Origin: Gemmataceae bacterium
Lineage (GTDB): Bacteria; Planctomycetota; Planctomycetia; Gemmatales; Gemmataceae
Length of the DNA stretch: 64,000 nt
Reading direction: 5' to 3'
Assembly (NCBI GenBank): GCA_019636445.1
Contig: JAHBXO010000001.1
Span: 62,001-126,000 of the forward strand
Shown here: piece after piece, positions 44,943 to 55,976 of the stretch
Numbering within the stretch: position 1 is the first letter of the stretch
Layout of the letters: the number at the start of each line of letters is the position of its first letter
Notes under the pieces: model-generated
The model's input: the letters and a program-made list of their open reading frames with translations, nothing else
The model's database searches: none
What the model was told of the DNA's origin: nothing
Program-made: the position numbers and the translations under genes

Positions 44943-45719
44943 TCAGTCGGCGCGGAACTTGTTGTGGCAGTTCGTGCAGCTCGCGTCGAGCTTGCTGGCG
45001 GCCGTCTTGATCTTCGCCTTGTCGGCCTTGTCGCCCTTCGCGGCTTCGGCGGCGAGGTCCAGCGAGAACTTCTTCATCTCGGCCGAGTAGTCGTCCCATT
45101 GCTTCTTGGCGGCACCGCTGCCGGCCTTCTCGTTCGGCAGCCAGAGCGTCAGGTCGGCCAGCAGGGCGGTGCGGGCGCCGATCAGCTGGGCGGCGGCCAG
45201 GTCGCTCGTGCCTTCCTTCTTGATCTTCTGGATGTCCTTTTCGAGGTTCATCCCGCCGCCGACCGCGGAGCCGAACAGGTCCATGACCTCGTGCAGTTCC
45301 AGCTTGGTCTCTTCGAGGATCTTCTTGGGGTCGATCGGCTTGCCGGCGGCGCCGCCGGAGACCTTGGCGAGCGCGGCCACGTCGGCGGCGAAGCCGGCCT
45401 GGTCCTTCGTCACGGCGGTGCTGGTCTTGGCCTTGCCGGCGATCTTGAGCGCCGCGTCGCGGAGGGCGGTCATCTTCGCCGCGTCCTTGCCGCCGAGCTG
45501 GTCCTGCGCGTAGAGCGCCAGCAGCACGGAGGCGGACTTCACGCGGCCGCCGACCTTCTTCGTCTTCGCGAGGTCGACGAGCTTCGTCAGGTGCGCGAGG
45601 TCGGCTTCGATGACCTTGCCGCTCAGGTCGGCGGACAGGGTGGGATCGGCGGCGGTGAGGGCGGTGGCGAAGAACGCCACGGCGGCGGCGCCGACAATGC
45701 GGGATTTCAACGAACGCAC
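44943..45719 (-). CDS. Exported helical c-type cytochrome (cytochrome c'-like)
   Basis: 258 residues with a signal peptide ([18 protein letters not shown]). The body is helical and Ala/Lys-rich. One heme site, CTNCH, lies seven residues from the C-terminus ([13 protein letters not shown]), the position seen in class II cytochromes c. The [20 protein letters not shown] and [18 protein letters not shown] segments fit bundle helices. It probably moves electrons or binds small gases in the periplasm. It is monocistronic with its own terminator. Confidence 0.85.
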   Translation of the reverse strand: MRSLKSRIVGAAAVAFFATALTAADPTLSADLSGKVIEADLAHLTKLVDLAKTKKVGGRVKSASVLLALYAQDQLGGKDAAKMTALRDAALKIAGKAKTSTAVTKDQAGFAADVAALAKVSGGAAGKPIDPKKILEETKLELHEVMDLFGSAVGGGMNLEKDIQKIKKEGTSDLAAAQLIGARTALLADLTLWLPNEKAGSGAAKKQWDDYSAEMKKFSLDLAAEAAKGDKADKAKIKTAASKLDASCTNCHNKFRAD

Positions 45720-45914
45720 GGAGAACCTCCTGGAGAAACGGACCGTTTTGGGGAGGCGGCCGAGCGACGGTCGGCCGCGGCGGGAATCAGCAGACCATTA
45801 TCGCGTCCGGTTGGTCCGAAGACGAGGGCGCGCGCGGTCTTGGGGAGAAAAAAACCTCCCGGGCCGCTCGGCGTTCCCGTTCCGGCCCCGCCCCGTGCCC
45901 GGTACGATGATGCC

Positions 45915-46502
45915 ATGCCCCGCACCGCGTCCATCGCCCGCACCACCGCCGAAACCGCCATCGAACTGTCGCTCGACCTCGACGGCACCGGCACCTCCAC
46001 GCTCGCCACCGGCGTCGGCTTCTTCGACCACATGCTCACGCACGTGGCGAAGCACGGCCGCTTCGACCTCGTCGTAAAATGCCAGGGCGACCTGTACATC
46101 GACGCCCACCACACGGTCGAGGACGTCGGCATCTGCTTCGGGCTGGCGCTGGCGCAGGCGCTCGGGGACAAGGCCGGCATCCGGCGCTACGGCGACGCCA
46201 CGGTCCCGATGGACGAAACACTCGTCACGAGCGCGATCGACCTGAGCGGCCGGCCGTTCCTCGTCTGGAAGGCGGAGGTGCCGAACGAATTGCTGGGGAA
46301 TTTCTCGTCGCAACTGGCGGAGGAGTTCTGGCGGGCGGTGTCGAGCGCGGCGAAGCTGACGCTGCACGTGCAGCTCCAACACGGGCGAAACACGCATCAT
46401 ATCGTCGAGACGATCTTCAAGGCGACGGCGCGGGCGCTGCGGGAGGCGGTGGAACCCGACCCCCGCGGCGGCGGCGTGCCGTCGACCAAAGGCGTGCTGT
46501 AG
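45915..46502 (+). CDS. hisB: Imidazoleglycerol-phosphate dehydratase
   Basis: 195 residues from the ATG at 45915. The metal-binding motifs GVGFFDHMLTHVAKHG, DAHHTVEDVGIC and GRNTHHIVETIFKATARAL are complete. The end DPRGGGVPSTKGVL is the usual family ending. It catalyses the sixth step of histidine synthesis. The size matches monofunctional enzymes, with no phosphatase domain. No other his gene is adjacent. Confidence 0.97.
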   Translation: MPRTASIARTTAETAIELSLDLDGTGTSTLATGVGFFDHMLTHVAKHGRFDLVVKCQGDLYIDAHHTVEDVGICFGLALAQALGDKAGIRRYGDATVPMDETLVTSAIDLSGRPFLVWKAEVPNELLGNFSSQLAEEFWRAVSSAAKLTLHVQLQHGRNTHHIVETIFKATARALREAVEPDPRGGGVPSTKGVL

Positions 46503-46517
46503 TCGGCGGCGTGGCGT

Positions 46518-47153
46518 TTACTTCGCCAGGTTCGTGAACTTGATCTCCTTGAACTCGACGCGCATGCCTTTGTGACCGGCGTGGTACTGGAACGCGAAGA
46601 TCCCCTCGGTCGGTGCCGGCTTGTTCTTCTCCTTGCCCGGCAGGTTCGGGAACTCCTCGTCCACCATCGTCGTGCCGTTCACCTTCACCGTGATCTTCGT
46701 CCCCTTCGCGACGACGTGGAACTCGTTCCATTCCTTTTCCTTCACGGCCTTCTTGATGTCGTCCGGCTTGGAGGCGCGCATCATGCCGCCGATCCCTTCG
46801 CCGTACAGGCTGCCCCAGTAGCCGGCGCCGACGTCCACTTGCGGCCCGGCGACGACGAACTTCTTGTCGTCCCGGAGCGTGCTGCGGATCTGCAGGCCGC
46901 TGTTCCCCTTGCCGTCCTTCAGTTGCACCTTGAAGGAGATTTCGAAGTCGGAGTACTTCTTCTTGCTGGCGAAGAAGGTGTTGTACTTCGGGTCTTCCTC
47001 GTTGTACCCGACGACGACGCCATCCGTGATGCTCCAGATGTCGGTGCGGCCGTGCCAGTTGGCCGGGTCGAGAAACTCCTTGGTGTCGTCGGCGCGGAGG
47101 GCGGGGGCGGCGGTCGTGAGGGCGACGACGCAGAGCAGGCGGGAGAGAGTCAT
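46518..47153 (-). CDS. Exported DUF1080 protein
   Basis: 211 residues with a signal peptide (MTLSRLLCVVALTTAAPALRA). The text FLDPANWHGRTDIWSITDGV, NTFFASKKKYSDFEISFKVQ, NSGLQIRSTLRDDKKFVVAG and MRVEFKEIKFTNL fits the DUF1080 glycan-active fold. It is expected in the periplasm. It is divergent from an MFS transporter gene with 122 bases between; the two may serve one sugar pathway, which is inference. Confidence 0.9.
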   Translation of the reverse strand: MTLSRLLCVVALTTAAPALRADDTKEFLDPANWHGRTDIWSITDGVVVGYNEEDPKYNTFFASKKKYSDFEISFKVQLKDGKGNSGLQIRSTLRDDKKFVVAGPQVDVGAGYWGSLYGEGIGGMMRASKPDDIKKAVKEKEWNEFHVVAKGTKITVKVNGTTMVDEEFPNLPGKEKNKPAPTEGIFAFQYHAGHKGMRVEFKEIKFTNLAK

Positions 47154-47275
47154 GAAGCGAAGCTCCGAGGCGGGAAAAGGAATCGCTGGAAGTATATGCC
47201 TGCCGCCGGGTATATCGAGCGCGGCCTGCGCCGTATAAAGTCCGAACCTGCCGCCCTACCACTTCGGAGTTCCGC

Positions 47276-48667
47276 GTGACGCCGCTCACCCGCATCCTCG
47301 TCCTGGCCGTCGCGGTCATCGGCTTTTTGTTCGACACCTACGAACTGCTCATGCTGCCGGTCATCGGTGCCGGGGCGCTCTCCGATCTGCTCGGCGTGCC
47401 GCGGAACCATGAATCGGTGCGCTGGTGGATCGGCACGATTCTCTGGAGCGCCGCGCTCGCCGGCGGGATCTTCGGCCTGCTCGGCGGCTGGATGATCGAC
47501 CGCTTCGGTCGCAAGCGCATCATGGTCGCCAGCATCCTCATGTACTCGCTCTCGCCGATGGCGGCCGCGTTCAGCACCGACGTCTATCAGTTCGTGTTCT
47601 TCCGTTGCACCACGTTCATCGGCGTCTGCGTCGAGATGGTCGCCGCCGTCACGTGGCTGGCGGAACTGTTCCCCGACAAGCGCACGCGGGAGCGCGCCAT
47701 CGCCTGGAGCCTCGCGGCCGCGTCGCTCGGCGGGCTGCTCGTCACGGTGGTCGACCAGCAGATCGTGGCGCTCGCGCCCAGCCTGCCGGCGATCCCGACG
47801 GCGACGGGCGCGTCGGCGCACGCCCCGTGGCGCTACACGCTGATCTCCGGCCTGATCCCCGGCGCGCTGATTCTGATGCTCATGCCGTTCGTCCCGGAAT
47901 CGCAGGTATGGCGCGAGAAGAAGCTCGCCGGCACGCTCCAGCGCCCGAGCTTCGGCGAACTGTTCTCGCCCGGCCTGCGCCGCACCACGATCGTAACGAC
48001 GATCCTGTCCGCGTGCGGCTACGCGGCGGCGTTCGGGGCCTTGCAAGTGACGCCCGCCCAGATCATCCTCGGCCGCGCCGAGATCGGCGGACCGATGGCC
48101 GAAGCGCGCAAGGCCGACGCCGCCGCCAAGACCGACGACGAGAAGGCCGCCGCCAAAAAGCAACTCGCCGCCGCCACCGCCGGCTACGAGAAGCACAAGA
48201 GCCAGATCCAACTCTATCAGGAGATCGGCGGCCTCACCGGGCGCATCCTGCTGGCCGTGCTCGTCAGCATGGTGCCGACGCGCCTGCTGCTGCGGTTGTT
48301 CCTCGTGCCCGGCATCGCGCTCTTCCCGCTCACCTACTTCGAGCTCGTCACCGGCGACTGGATGATCTTCAGCATCGCCATCTTCTTCTGCGGCCTGCTC
48401 ACCGTCGCGCAGTTCAGCTACCTCAGCGAGTTCCTGCCGAAGGCGTTCCCGTTGCACCTCCGGGGCACGGGCGGCAGCTTCGCCACGAACGTCGGCGGGC
48501 GGATGATCGGCACGATGGCGGCGACGCTGAACACCGCCGTTCTGGCCGTGCAGATGGGTGGCGGCCCGCTCGGCGTGGCGAAGGCCGCCGCGATCATCGG
48601 AGGCGCCGTCTACCTCATCGCGTTCATCGCGTCGTTCTTCCTCCCGGAACCAAAGCACGACCAGTGA
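47276..48667 (+). CDS. MFS transporter (sugar-porter-like)
   Basis: 463 residues, starting with GTG at 47276. Twelve membrane segments can be traced. The loop motif GGWMIDRFGRKRIM between helices 2 and 3 and PDKRTRERAIAWSLAA between helices 4 and 5 are typical MFS features. In the central loop there is an insert of about 50 residues rich in Ala and Lys (AEARKADAAAKTDDEKAAAK), probably a helical hairpin. The substrate is unknown; the divergent DUF1080 gene hints at a carbohydrate. The gap upstream contains GTATAAAG near 47236 as a possible -10. Confidence 0.85.
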   Translation: MTPLTRILVLAVAVIGFLFDTYELLMLPVIGAGALSDLLGVPRNHESVRWWIGTILWSAALAGGIFGLLGGWMIDRFGRKRIMVASILMYSLSPMAAAFSTDVYQFVFFRCTTFIGVCVEMVAAVTWLAELFPDKRTRERAIAWSLAAASLGGLLVTVVDQQIVALAPSLPAIPTATGASAHAPWRYTLISGLIPGALILMLMPFVPESQVWREKKLAGTLQRPSFGELFSPGLRRTTIVTTILSACGYAAAFGALQVTPAQIILGRAEIGGPMAEARKADAAAKTDDEKAAAKKQLAAATAGYEKHKSQIQLYQEIGGLTGRILLAVLVSMVPTRLLLRLFLVPGIALFPLTYFELVTGDWMIFSIAIFFCGLLTVAQFSYLSEFLPKAFPLHLRGTGGSFATNVGGRMIGTMAATLNTAVLAVQMGGGPLGVAKAAAIIGGAVYLIAFIASFFLPEPKHDQ

Positions 48668-48674
48668 TTTGAGA

Positions 48675-49613
48675 CTATTTCCCGTTCGGATCCTTGTAGG
48701 CCTGAAACCAGATGACGTAGCGATATCCGATTTTCGGATACTGTGTACGCCAGACGATTCCGGTCTGCCATTCGTGGAGGTTCTTTTTTTCCTCCAGCGT
48801 TTCCGCGTGGTCGACACGCTGGAGAAAATGCGATTTGGCTTCGACGATCTCTCCGCTTTCCCCTTCGACGCCCCGGACGCGGAGTTCTCCCGCCCCTTTG
48901 ATTCGAATATCCATGCTTTCCGTGACGTACGGAATATCGATGTAGATGAATTCCCGCTGGAATAATTTTGAAAACGCCTTGCGGGCGATGAATTCCAATT
49001 CGACCTTGCACCGCGTGTAACCGATGCCCAGCGGAACGGGGATGTCGAGCAAACCGTAGATGGTAACGCCCTTGTGGATATCGTGGGCGCTGTCGGGGAT
49101 GACTTTCCGCAGCTCGCGGAATTGAACCGTCGAATCGATGGGTTTGCGACGACCATCGACTTCGAGATATACCATTTCGACCGCGTTGCGAAAGAAATCG
49201 CGATCGTCTTTGTCTTTCTTCGTGAACCCGAGATCGAACTCAATCGGCAGCAGCAGCGACGTGCACGCCTCTTCGCGCTTCGTCTCGATCGTAACCGAAT
49301 AGTTGTAGTGCACCGTCTCGGCATCGACGATCGTCACGACATCACGGCGGTGAATGAACCGGATGAATTGCGGGATCGATTCGATGGATTTGTGTTTGCG
49401 GATGAGTTGAGAATTCTCGACGTACAGGCTCCACCCCGCCAGGAACGCGATCAGGGAAAAACAGGCGATGAGGGCTGCCGCCGCCAAGGAGGGCATGATC
49501 GGCTTGAGAGTATCGAACGACATCCCAAGGAATGAGGCGACTGCGGCAAGTATGACCCCCGCAATGGCTGAAATGATTTGCAATCGAACCTGACGGTACT
49601 TGTGGCGTGACAT
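48675..49613 (-). CDS. Membrane protein with two N-terminal helices and a large cytoplasmic domain, unknown
   Basis: 312 residues from the ATG at 49613. Two membrane helices at about 10-65 (IISAIAGVILAAVASFLGMS and LAAAALIACFSLIAFLAGWS) are followed by a beta-rich domain. Segments include TVHYNYSVTIETKREEACTS, DIPVPLGIGYTRCKVELEF and FIYIDIPYVTESMDIRIKG. No family was recognised; the two-helix plus sensor-like domain layout is seen in some defence and stress proteins, but that is a guess. The DNA here is visibly less GC-rich than both sides. It converges with the MFS gene. Confidence 0.65.
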   Translation of the reverse strand: MSRHKYRQVRLQIISAIAGVILAAVASFLGMSFDTLKPIMPSLAAAALIACFSLIAFLAGWSLYVENSQLIRKHKSIESIPQFIRFIHRRDVVTIVDAETVHYNYSVTIETKREEACTSLLLPIEFDLGFTKKDKDDRDFFRNAVEMVYLEVDGRRKPIDSTVQFRELRKVIPDSAHDIHKGVTIYGLLDIPVPLGIGYTRCKVELEFIARKAFSKLFQREFIYIDIPYVTESMDIRIKGAGELRVRGVEGESGEIVEAKSHFLQRVDHAETLEEKKNLHEWQTGIVWRTQYPKIGYRYVIWFQAYKDPNGK

Positions 49614-49690
49614 CGCGGTTCGCCGTTGCGGATACAAAACCGCCCGGCGCGACGCACCGGGCGGGACCATCGATCCGGGTTTGCCGTAAG

Positions 49691-49801
49691 TCAGCTCCCG
49701 CCGCCGCCTTGGACGCCATCGGATGATCGATCTTGAATCGAGTCCCCGGTCGGGAACAGTTTCGCCACCGTTACGGCCAAACGCTTTGCGATCCAGTACA
49801 T
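49691..49801 (-). CDS. Possible 36-residue peptide
   Basis: A short frame starts at the ATG at 49801 with AAGGGGG seven bases upstream. The N-terminus MYWIAKRLAVTVAKLFPTGD is amphipathic and could lie on a membrane; the rest is polar. It is upstream of, and in the same direction as, the membrane-protein gene at 48675. The frame is too short to be sure it is translated. The rest of the gap (49802-50008) holds only A+T-rich promoter-like DNA. Confidence 0.3.
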   Translation of the reverse strand: MYWIAKRLAVTVAKLFPTGDSIQDRSSDGVQGGGGS

Positions 49802-50008
49802 GATCAGCCCCCTTTGTCGAGTTAGGACGAATGGCTCGAGAGTACTTCGTTCGGGCCAGACGACGATTTGCACTCTCACCGACAATACGCATTCTACCCG
49901 TCGGCCGGATTCACAACAACCGAAACATTCGTCGGTTCGTTACCTGACCCGCGCGGTTTCGTGTTCTAGTTTTCTTCGAACGTAGGCACCGAACTCCGAG
50001 CCGCGGTT

Positions 50009-50914
50009 ATGGCCGCCCCCGAAAACGATCCTCAACCCGACGACGACCTCCCGCCGGACGATGCACCGGAGGGCGAGGCCGTTGACCGGCCGTTGACCGG
50101 GCGCGACAAGGCCGAGCGGCTCTTCTTCGAACTGATGCGCGACTGCGGGCCGGACCTCGTCCGCATGCCGTCGAGTTGCAAGGTCTACCTCACGCGCTAT
50201 CTGGCGAACTACCCCGACGACGCCGACCTGCTGCTGGCGGTGGTGCAGCGGGGCATTCCGACGCGGCTCCTGCAGCACGAATCGCGGCGCGGCTACGACG
50301 AACTGCTGGACGAGGAGATCCGCCGTTTCGCCAAGAGCCAGAAGATCGAATGGTACGACGCGAAATGGGCGGTCGAGTGTTGGGCGAAGGGCGTGGGCCG
50401 GCCGCGGGGGTTCCGCCCGGCGCGCGTCGAACCGGTGCCGGAGGAGTTGTACGCCGACCCGAACGCGAAGGACAAGTACGACAACTTCGTGAAGGCGGCG
50501 ATGATCTTCATCGTCGGGGCCGGGGGCTTCTTCGGCACGTTCCTGGCCGTAGCGCTCATCCCGATCTTCATGTGGGCGCTGGAAGGGACGCTGGTCTCGC
50601 TGACGGCGGGGTTCGGCGGCGCGCTCATGGACGACGATAATGATGCGGCGGTGTTCCTGGTGGCGTTCATCGCGGCCGGGGGCTTCGGCCTGGTCGGGGC
50701 GGCGGCGGCGATCGTGGCGTGGATCTTCGCCGGCGGCGAGGAGGAGCCATGGGCCACCGCGAGCGTGGCCAGCGGCACGGCGTTCACGACGGTGTTCATC
50801 TGCCTCGGCATCACGATGATGTGCTGCATCCCGCCGTTGTTCCTGCCGTTCGTCCACATCGGCTGCGTCTTCATGGCCACGTACAAATCCGCTGCCCGGG
50901 GGGGAAATTATTGA
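50009..50914 (+). CDS. Integral membrane protein of unknown function
   Basis: 301 residues. An acidic Pro-rich N-terminus (PENDPQPDDDLPPDDAPEGE) and a soluble helical region (ERLFFELMRDCGPDLVRMPS, KVYLTRYLANYPDDADLLLA) are followed by four membrane segments (AAMIFIVGAGGFFGTFLAVA, AVFLVAFIAAGGFGLVGAAA, TAFTTVFICLGITMMCCIPP and a last one). I recognise no family. It stands alone; the next gene starts almost 600 bases later. Confidence 0.65.
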   Translation: MAAPENDPQPDDDLPPDDAPEGEAVDRPLTGRDKAERLFFELMRDCGPDLVRMPSSCKVYLTRYLANYPDDADLLLAVVQRGIPTRLLQHESRRGYDELLDEEIRRFAKSQKIEWYDAKWAVECWAKGVGRPRGFRPARVEPVPEELYADPNAKDKYDNFVKAAMIFIVGAGGFFGTFLAVALIPIFMWALEGTLVSLTAGFGGALMDDDNDAAVFLVAFIAAGGFGLVGAAAAIVAWIFAGGEEEPWATASVASGTAFTTVFICLGITMMCCIPPLFLPFVHIGCVFMATYKSAARGGNY

Positions 50915-51500
50915 TGAAATAATGGAAGGTCTTCGCCGATCGGAAATCGACACCCCCGCCTGAAAAAATTCCGGTCTTGGCGTACAGGAACATCCCCCGT
51001 CAAAAGTTTCCTGAGTTTCCCTTCGTCCGTGATCCGCAGAATTCGCGTTAAGCCGGAGAAACCGTAACGGTCGTTGCGACCGCTGGTGTCGGCGTGCGCG
51101 AACTTTTCCGAATATTGGTTGATCGGTCGCAAAATCGGACCTATATAATTGCCGGCACCACGCGGCGATTCGCCTGTCCCGCCGTGTTTCGCCGGTTTCT
51201 TCGCGTCCCCCGACGGCCCGGTTCCCCTGACCGCCGCCTGTCCTCGCGAATGCTTTCCGGTTGTGCGCGTTGTGCCCGCGCTGCCGACTCGATTCCCGTG
51301 CGTTTCCCGCGGCCTCCCCGCGCAAACTGCCGAATCGTGAGGCTGCGGTCGATACCGTTAGCAGGTTGTCCGTCGTCGCGATTGTCTGCGGCACGGCCAC
51401 CCGTCCGGCCGACCCCGATCCGACCCCCCGCCCGCCGATTGTGCCGCGCCCCTGCGTCTGGACTCGTCCGACGCTTCGCGACTTTCGGCCCGTAGACAGG
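50915..51500. other. Long gap holding the sigma-factor promoter and leader
   Basis: No gene is supported here. Short frames exist but are Arg/Pro/Ser-rich and lack ribosome sites. A promoter candidate lies at 51119-51149. From it, a leader of about 350 bases precedes the sigma-factor start at 51501. The leader is rich in C, which is unusual for this strand, and could bind Rho or be structured. Confidence 0.5.
51119..51149 (+). promoter_or_regulatory. Candidate promoter for the RpoD-like sigma factor
   Basis: A perfect TATAAT lies at 51144-51149 and TTGATC at 51119-51124, with a 19-base spacer, slightly long. It is in an AT-rich patch within GC-rich DNA. Confidence 0.5.
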
Positions 51501-52352
51501 ATGACCTACCCGATGTCGCGACTTCGCCGCCTTCGCCCGGAATCGGTTCAATCGCCCCTGGAAACCTACCTGCGGGAAATCAACGAAACCTCGCTCCTCA
51601 CTGCCGACCAGGAAAAGTCCCTCGCCCGCCAGATCGGCGTCGGCTGCACGCAGTCCCGCGACCAGATGGTCCGCGCCAACCTCCGCCTCGTCGTCAACAT
51701 TGCCCGCGGCTACACCGGCAAGGGCCTCGCCCTGCAGGACCTCATCGAAGAGGGCAACCTCGGCCTGCTCCGCGCCGTCGAGGGCTTCGACCCGAACATG
51801 AACACGCGGTTCTCCACCTACGCCAGCTACTGGATCAAGCAATCCATCAAGCGGGCGCTCGTGAACACCGCCAAGACGATCCGCATTCCGGCCTACATGG
51901 TCGAGCTGCTCGCCAAGTGGCGGCGGGCCACCAACAAGCTCACCGACGAACTCGGCCGGCCGCCGACCCCGGAAGAAATCGCCAAGCTCCTCGGCCTGCC
52001 CAAGAAGAAGCTGAACATCATCAAGAAGGCGATCCGCGTCTACAACAGCGCCCCGCAGACCGAGCAGGCCGGCGACGGCGGCTGGACTATCGACGAAATG
52101 CTCATGGACGGCCGCGCCAAGACGCCCGACCTGGAGATGGTCGAGAACGACGACCTCAAGCACGTCATCGTGCTGCTGGAGAAGATGGACAAGCGGGAAG
52201 CGACGGTCCTCAAGATGCGCTTCGGCATCGACGGCGAGGAGCCGAAGACCCTGAAGGAAATCGGCGAGAGCCTCGGCCTGACGCGGGAGCGCGTTCGCCA
52301 GATCGAGAGCGAGGCGCTCGCGAAGCTGTACGAGAACCTCGCGGCGGAGTGA
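51501..52352 (+). CDS. RpoD/SigA-like sigma-70 factor, short form
   Basis: 283 residues from the ATG at 51501 (a second ATG at 51513 is possible). Region 1.2 (SPLETYLREINETSLLTADQ), region 2 (ANLRLVVNIARGYTGKGLAL, LIEEGNLGLLRAVEGFDP, RFSTYASYWIKQSIKRALV), region 3 (RPPTPEEIAKLLGLPKKKL) and region 4 (TLKEIGESLGLTRERVRQIE) are all present. It has no region 1.1 and no long non-conserved insert, as in group 2 or short primary sigma factors. A long C-rich leader precedes it and a strong terminator follows. Confidence 0.93.
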   Translation: MTYPMSRLRRLRPESVQSPLETYLREINETSLLTADQEKSLARQIGVGCTQSRDQMVRANLRLVVNIARGYTGKGLALQDLIEEGNLGLLRAVEGFDPNMNTRFSTYASYWIKQSIKRALVNTAKTIRIPAYMVELLAKWRRATNKLTDELGRPPTPEEIAKLLGLPKKKLNIIKKAIRVYNSAPQTEQAGDGGWTIDEMLMDGRAKTPDLEMVENDDLKHVIVLLEKMDKREATVLKMRFGIDGEEPKTLKEIGESLGLTRERVRQIESEALAKLYENLAAE

Positions 52353-52374
52353 GTGGACACTTGTATCGTTGGAA

Positions 52375-52408
52375 CAACCGCCGGGCGATCGCCCGGCGGT
52401 TTTCGTTT
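52375..52408 (+). terminator. Intrinsic terminator after the sigma-factor gene
   Basis: The perfect stem AACCGCCGGGC/GCCCGGCGGTT with loop GAT is followed by TTCGTTT. Confidence 0.93.
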
Positions 52409-52461
52409 GATCGATGCAGGCTGTTCCGATGAGAATGGCGCGTGGTTCCGGAGGCCCTCCC

Positions 52462-52815
52462 ATGATCCGCGGCGCGCACACGATGTTCTACTCGTCGCAG
52501 CCCGAGGCGCTGCGGGCGTTCTTCCGCGACAAACTCGGCTTCCCCGCCCGCGACGTCGGCGACGGCTGGCTCATCTTCGACCTGCCCGAAGCCGACCTCG
52601 GTGTTCATCCCGCCGACGGCGAGGACGGCGCGCGTTCCGGCACGCCCAACGTCTCCTTCTACTGCGACGACATCGCGAAGACCGTGGCGGAACTGACGGC
52701 GCGCGGCGTCGAGTTCACCGGGCCGGTCGAAGACCACGGCTACGGGTTCGTCACGTTCTTTCGGGCGCCGGGGGATTTCGCGATCCAGTTGTATCAGCCC
52801 AAGTATGGGAAGTGA
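52462..52815 (+). CDS. VOC-family (glyoxalase/bleomycin-resistance-like) protein
   Basis: 117 residues; the ATG at 52462 has GGAGG upstream. It is one VOC module: AHTMFYSSQPEALRAFFRDK, LGFPARDVGDGWLIFDL, VSFYCDDIAKTVAELTARGV and GFVTFFRAPGDFAIQLYQPK. Such proteins bind metal and act on small molecules, but the substrate cannot be told. It is monocistronic. The 3' side carries a repeat element and converges with recD2. Confidence 0.88.
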   Translation: MIRGAHTMFYSSQPEALRAFFRDKLGFPARDVGDGWLIFDLPEADLGVHPADGEDGARSGTPNVSFYCDDIAKTVAELTARGVEFTGPVEDHGYGFVTFFRAPGDFAIQLYQPKYGK

Positions 52816-52914
52816 GTTTGGTTCCCTTCCCCTTTCAAGAGGGAGAAAGAGGATCTTGGTTTCGATCAGCCAACACGAGTGTCGTTTCCCATTGTGATTC
52901 CCGCCAGCCTCCTG

Positions 52915-53028
52915 TCCCCTCCCCCCTTGAGGGGGAGGGTTAGGGTGGGGGGCACGCGGGTCCGGTCGGCTTATCGCGCTCCCCGTCACCCCCACCCCGG
53001 CCCTCCCCCTTCGAGGGGGAGGGAGAAA
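52915..53028. repeat. Dispersed paired inverted-repeat element, copy 2
   Basis: The same two-unit layout as at 2066-2173 (CCCCCTTGAGGGGGAGGGTT, then CCCCCACCCCGGCCCTCCCC). It lies between two convergent genes. A partial unit (CCCTTCCCCTTTCAAGAGGG) lies just before it at about 52823. A 23-base repeat shared with 37940-37962 follows at 53033-53055. Confidence 0.85.
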
Positions 53029-53065
53029 GAGCGACTCCGCCTCGCCGCTAAACGGGGGCGGGTTT

Positions 53066-55243
<2,178 letters not shown>

Positions 55244-55252
55244 GGGGCAACG

Positions 55253-55468
55253 TTACGCGGCCTGGCGCAACATTTCGATGGCGGCCACGTGCAGCAAGGA
55301 CAGAATCGCGATCCGTTCCGTCTCGGGATAGCCGACGACCGCCCGGCCGCCCACGATCATGGCCACTTCCGGATGTCGTACGGTGTGAATGTCGCCGTTC
55401 GTCATCCGGATTTCAAACGGCTCGAACGGCTGGCGACGCAAGAGTTCGCGAAGAGTCTCGGCATTCAT
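55253..55468 (-). CDS. Small hypothetical protein
   Basis: 71 residues from the ATG at 55468 (an ATG at 55480 adds four). The start MNAETLRELLRRQPFEPFEI and RMTNGDIHTVRHPEVAMIV belong to a small conserved family common in planctomycetes and cyanobacteria. Its function is unknown. The stop codon lies nine bases before the recD2 start on the same strand, so it may be co-transcribed. Confidence 0.7.
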   Translation of the reverse strand: MNAETLRELLRRQPFEPFEIRMTNGDIHTVRHPEVAMIVGGRAVVGYPETERIAILSLLHVAAIEMLRQAA

Positions 55469-55609
55469 GGGAAATCCCATTACGTGTCAGTCCCGCCACT
55501 ATACCCGATGGAAGCCTCGACTCCAATCGCTCCCCGACACCGCTGGCGGCGCCCTTCGCCATCGCGTACACTGGACGCACCGGCTCCCGCACCCCAACTC
55601 CCGGCCACC

Positions 55610-55969
55610 ATGCCCGCACACCTGCTATCGCTCACCGACGGGCCGAGCATCCTCATCGACAAACCGATCCTGCTCTTCGGCCGGCACGCCGAGTGTGACG
55701 TGCAACTCCAGTCCAAGAAGGTGTCGCGCCGCCACTGTGTCCTCGCCCAGGTGAACGACTACCTCGTCATCCGCGACCTCGGCAGCACCAACGGCATCCG
55801 CATCAACGGCAAGAAGCTCTCCGAGGGGAAGCTCCTCCCCGGCGACGAGCTGACGATCGGCAACTTCCGCTACCAGATTTGCGGCGACGTGCTCGGCCGC
55901 GCCGAGCCGCAACTGCCGAAAGAGATGAAGGATCTGAAGGAAGAGGCCGCCGACCGGATGGTGGAGTAA
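55610..55969 (+). CDS. FHA-domain protein
   Basis: 119 residues from the ATG at 55610. Nearly the whole protein is one FHA domain: FGRHAECDVQL (Gly-Arg for phosphothreonine), SKKVSRRHCVLAQV (Ser-x-x-His) and LGSTNGIRINGKKL (Asn). It should bind phosphothreonine peptides made by Ser/Thr kinases such as those in this window. A short charged tail (LPKEMKDLKEEAADRMVE) may be a helix. It converges with the heme-protein gene. Confidence 0.93.
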   Translation: MPAHLLSLTDGPSILIDKPILLFGRHAECDVQLQSKKVSRRHCVLAQVNDYLVIRDLGSTNGIRINGKKLSEGKLLPGDELTIGNFRYQICGDVLGRAEPQLPKEMKDLKEEAADRMVE

Positions 55970-55976
55970 TTCCGGA

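Noticed and set aside
51094..51495. 133-residue Arg/Ser/Pro-rich frame in the sigma-factor leader
   Set aside because: It has no ribosome site and the composition is that of C-rich non-coding DNA, and it overlaps the promoter candidate.
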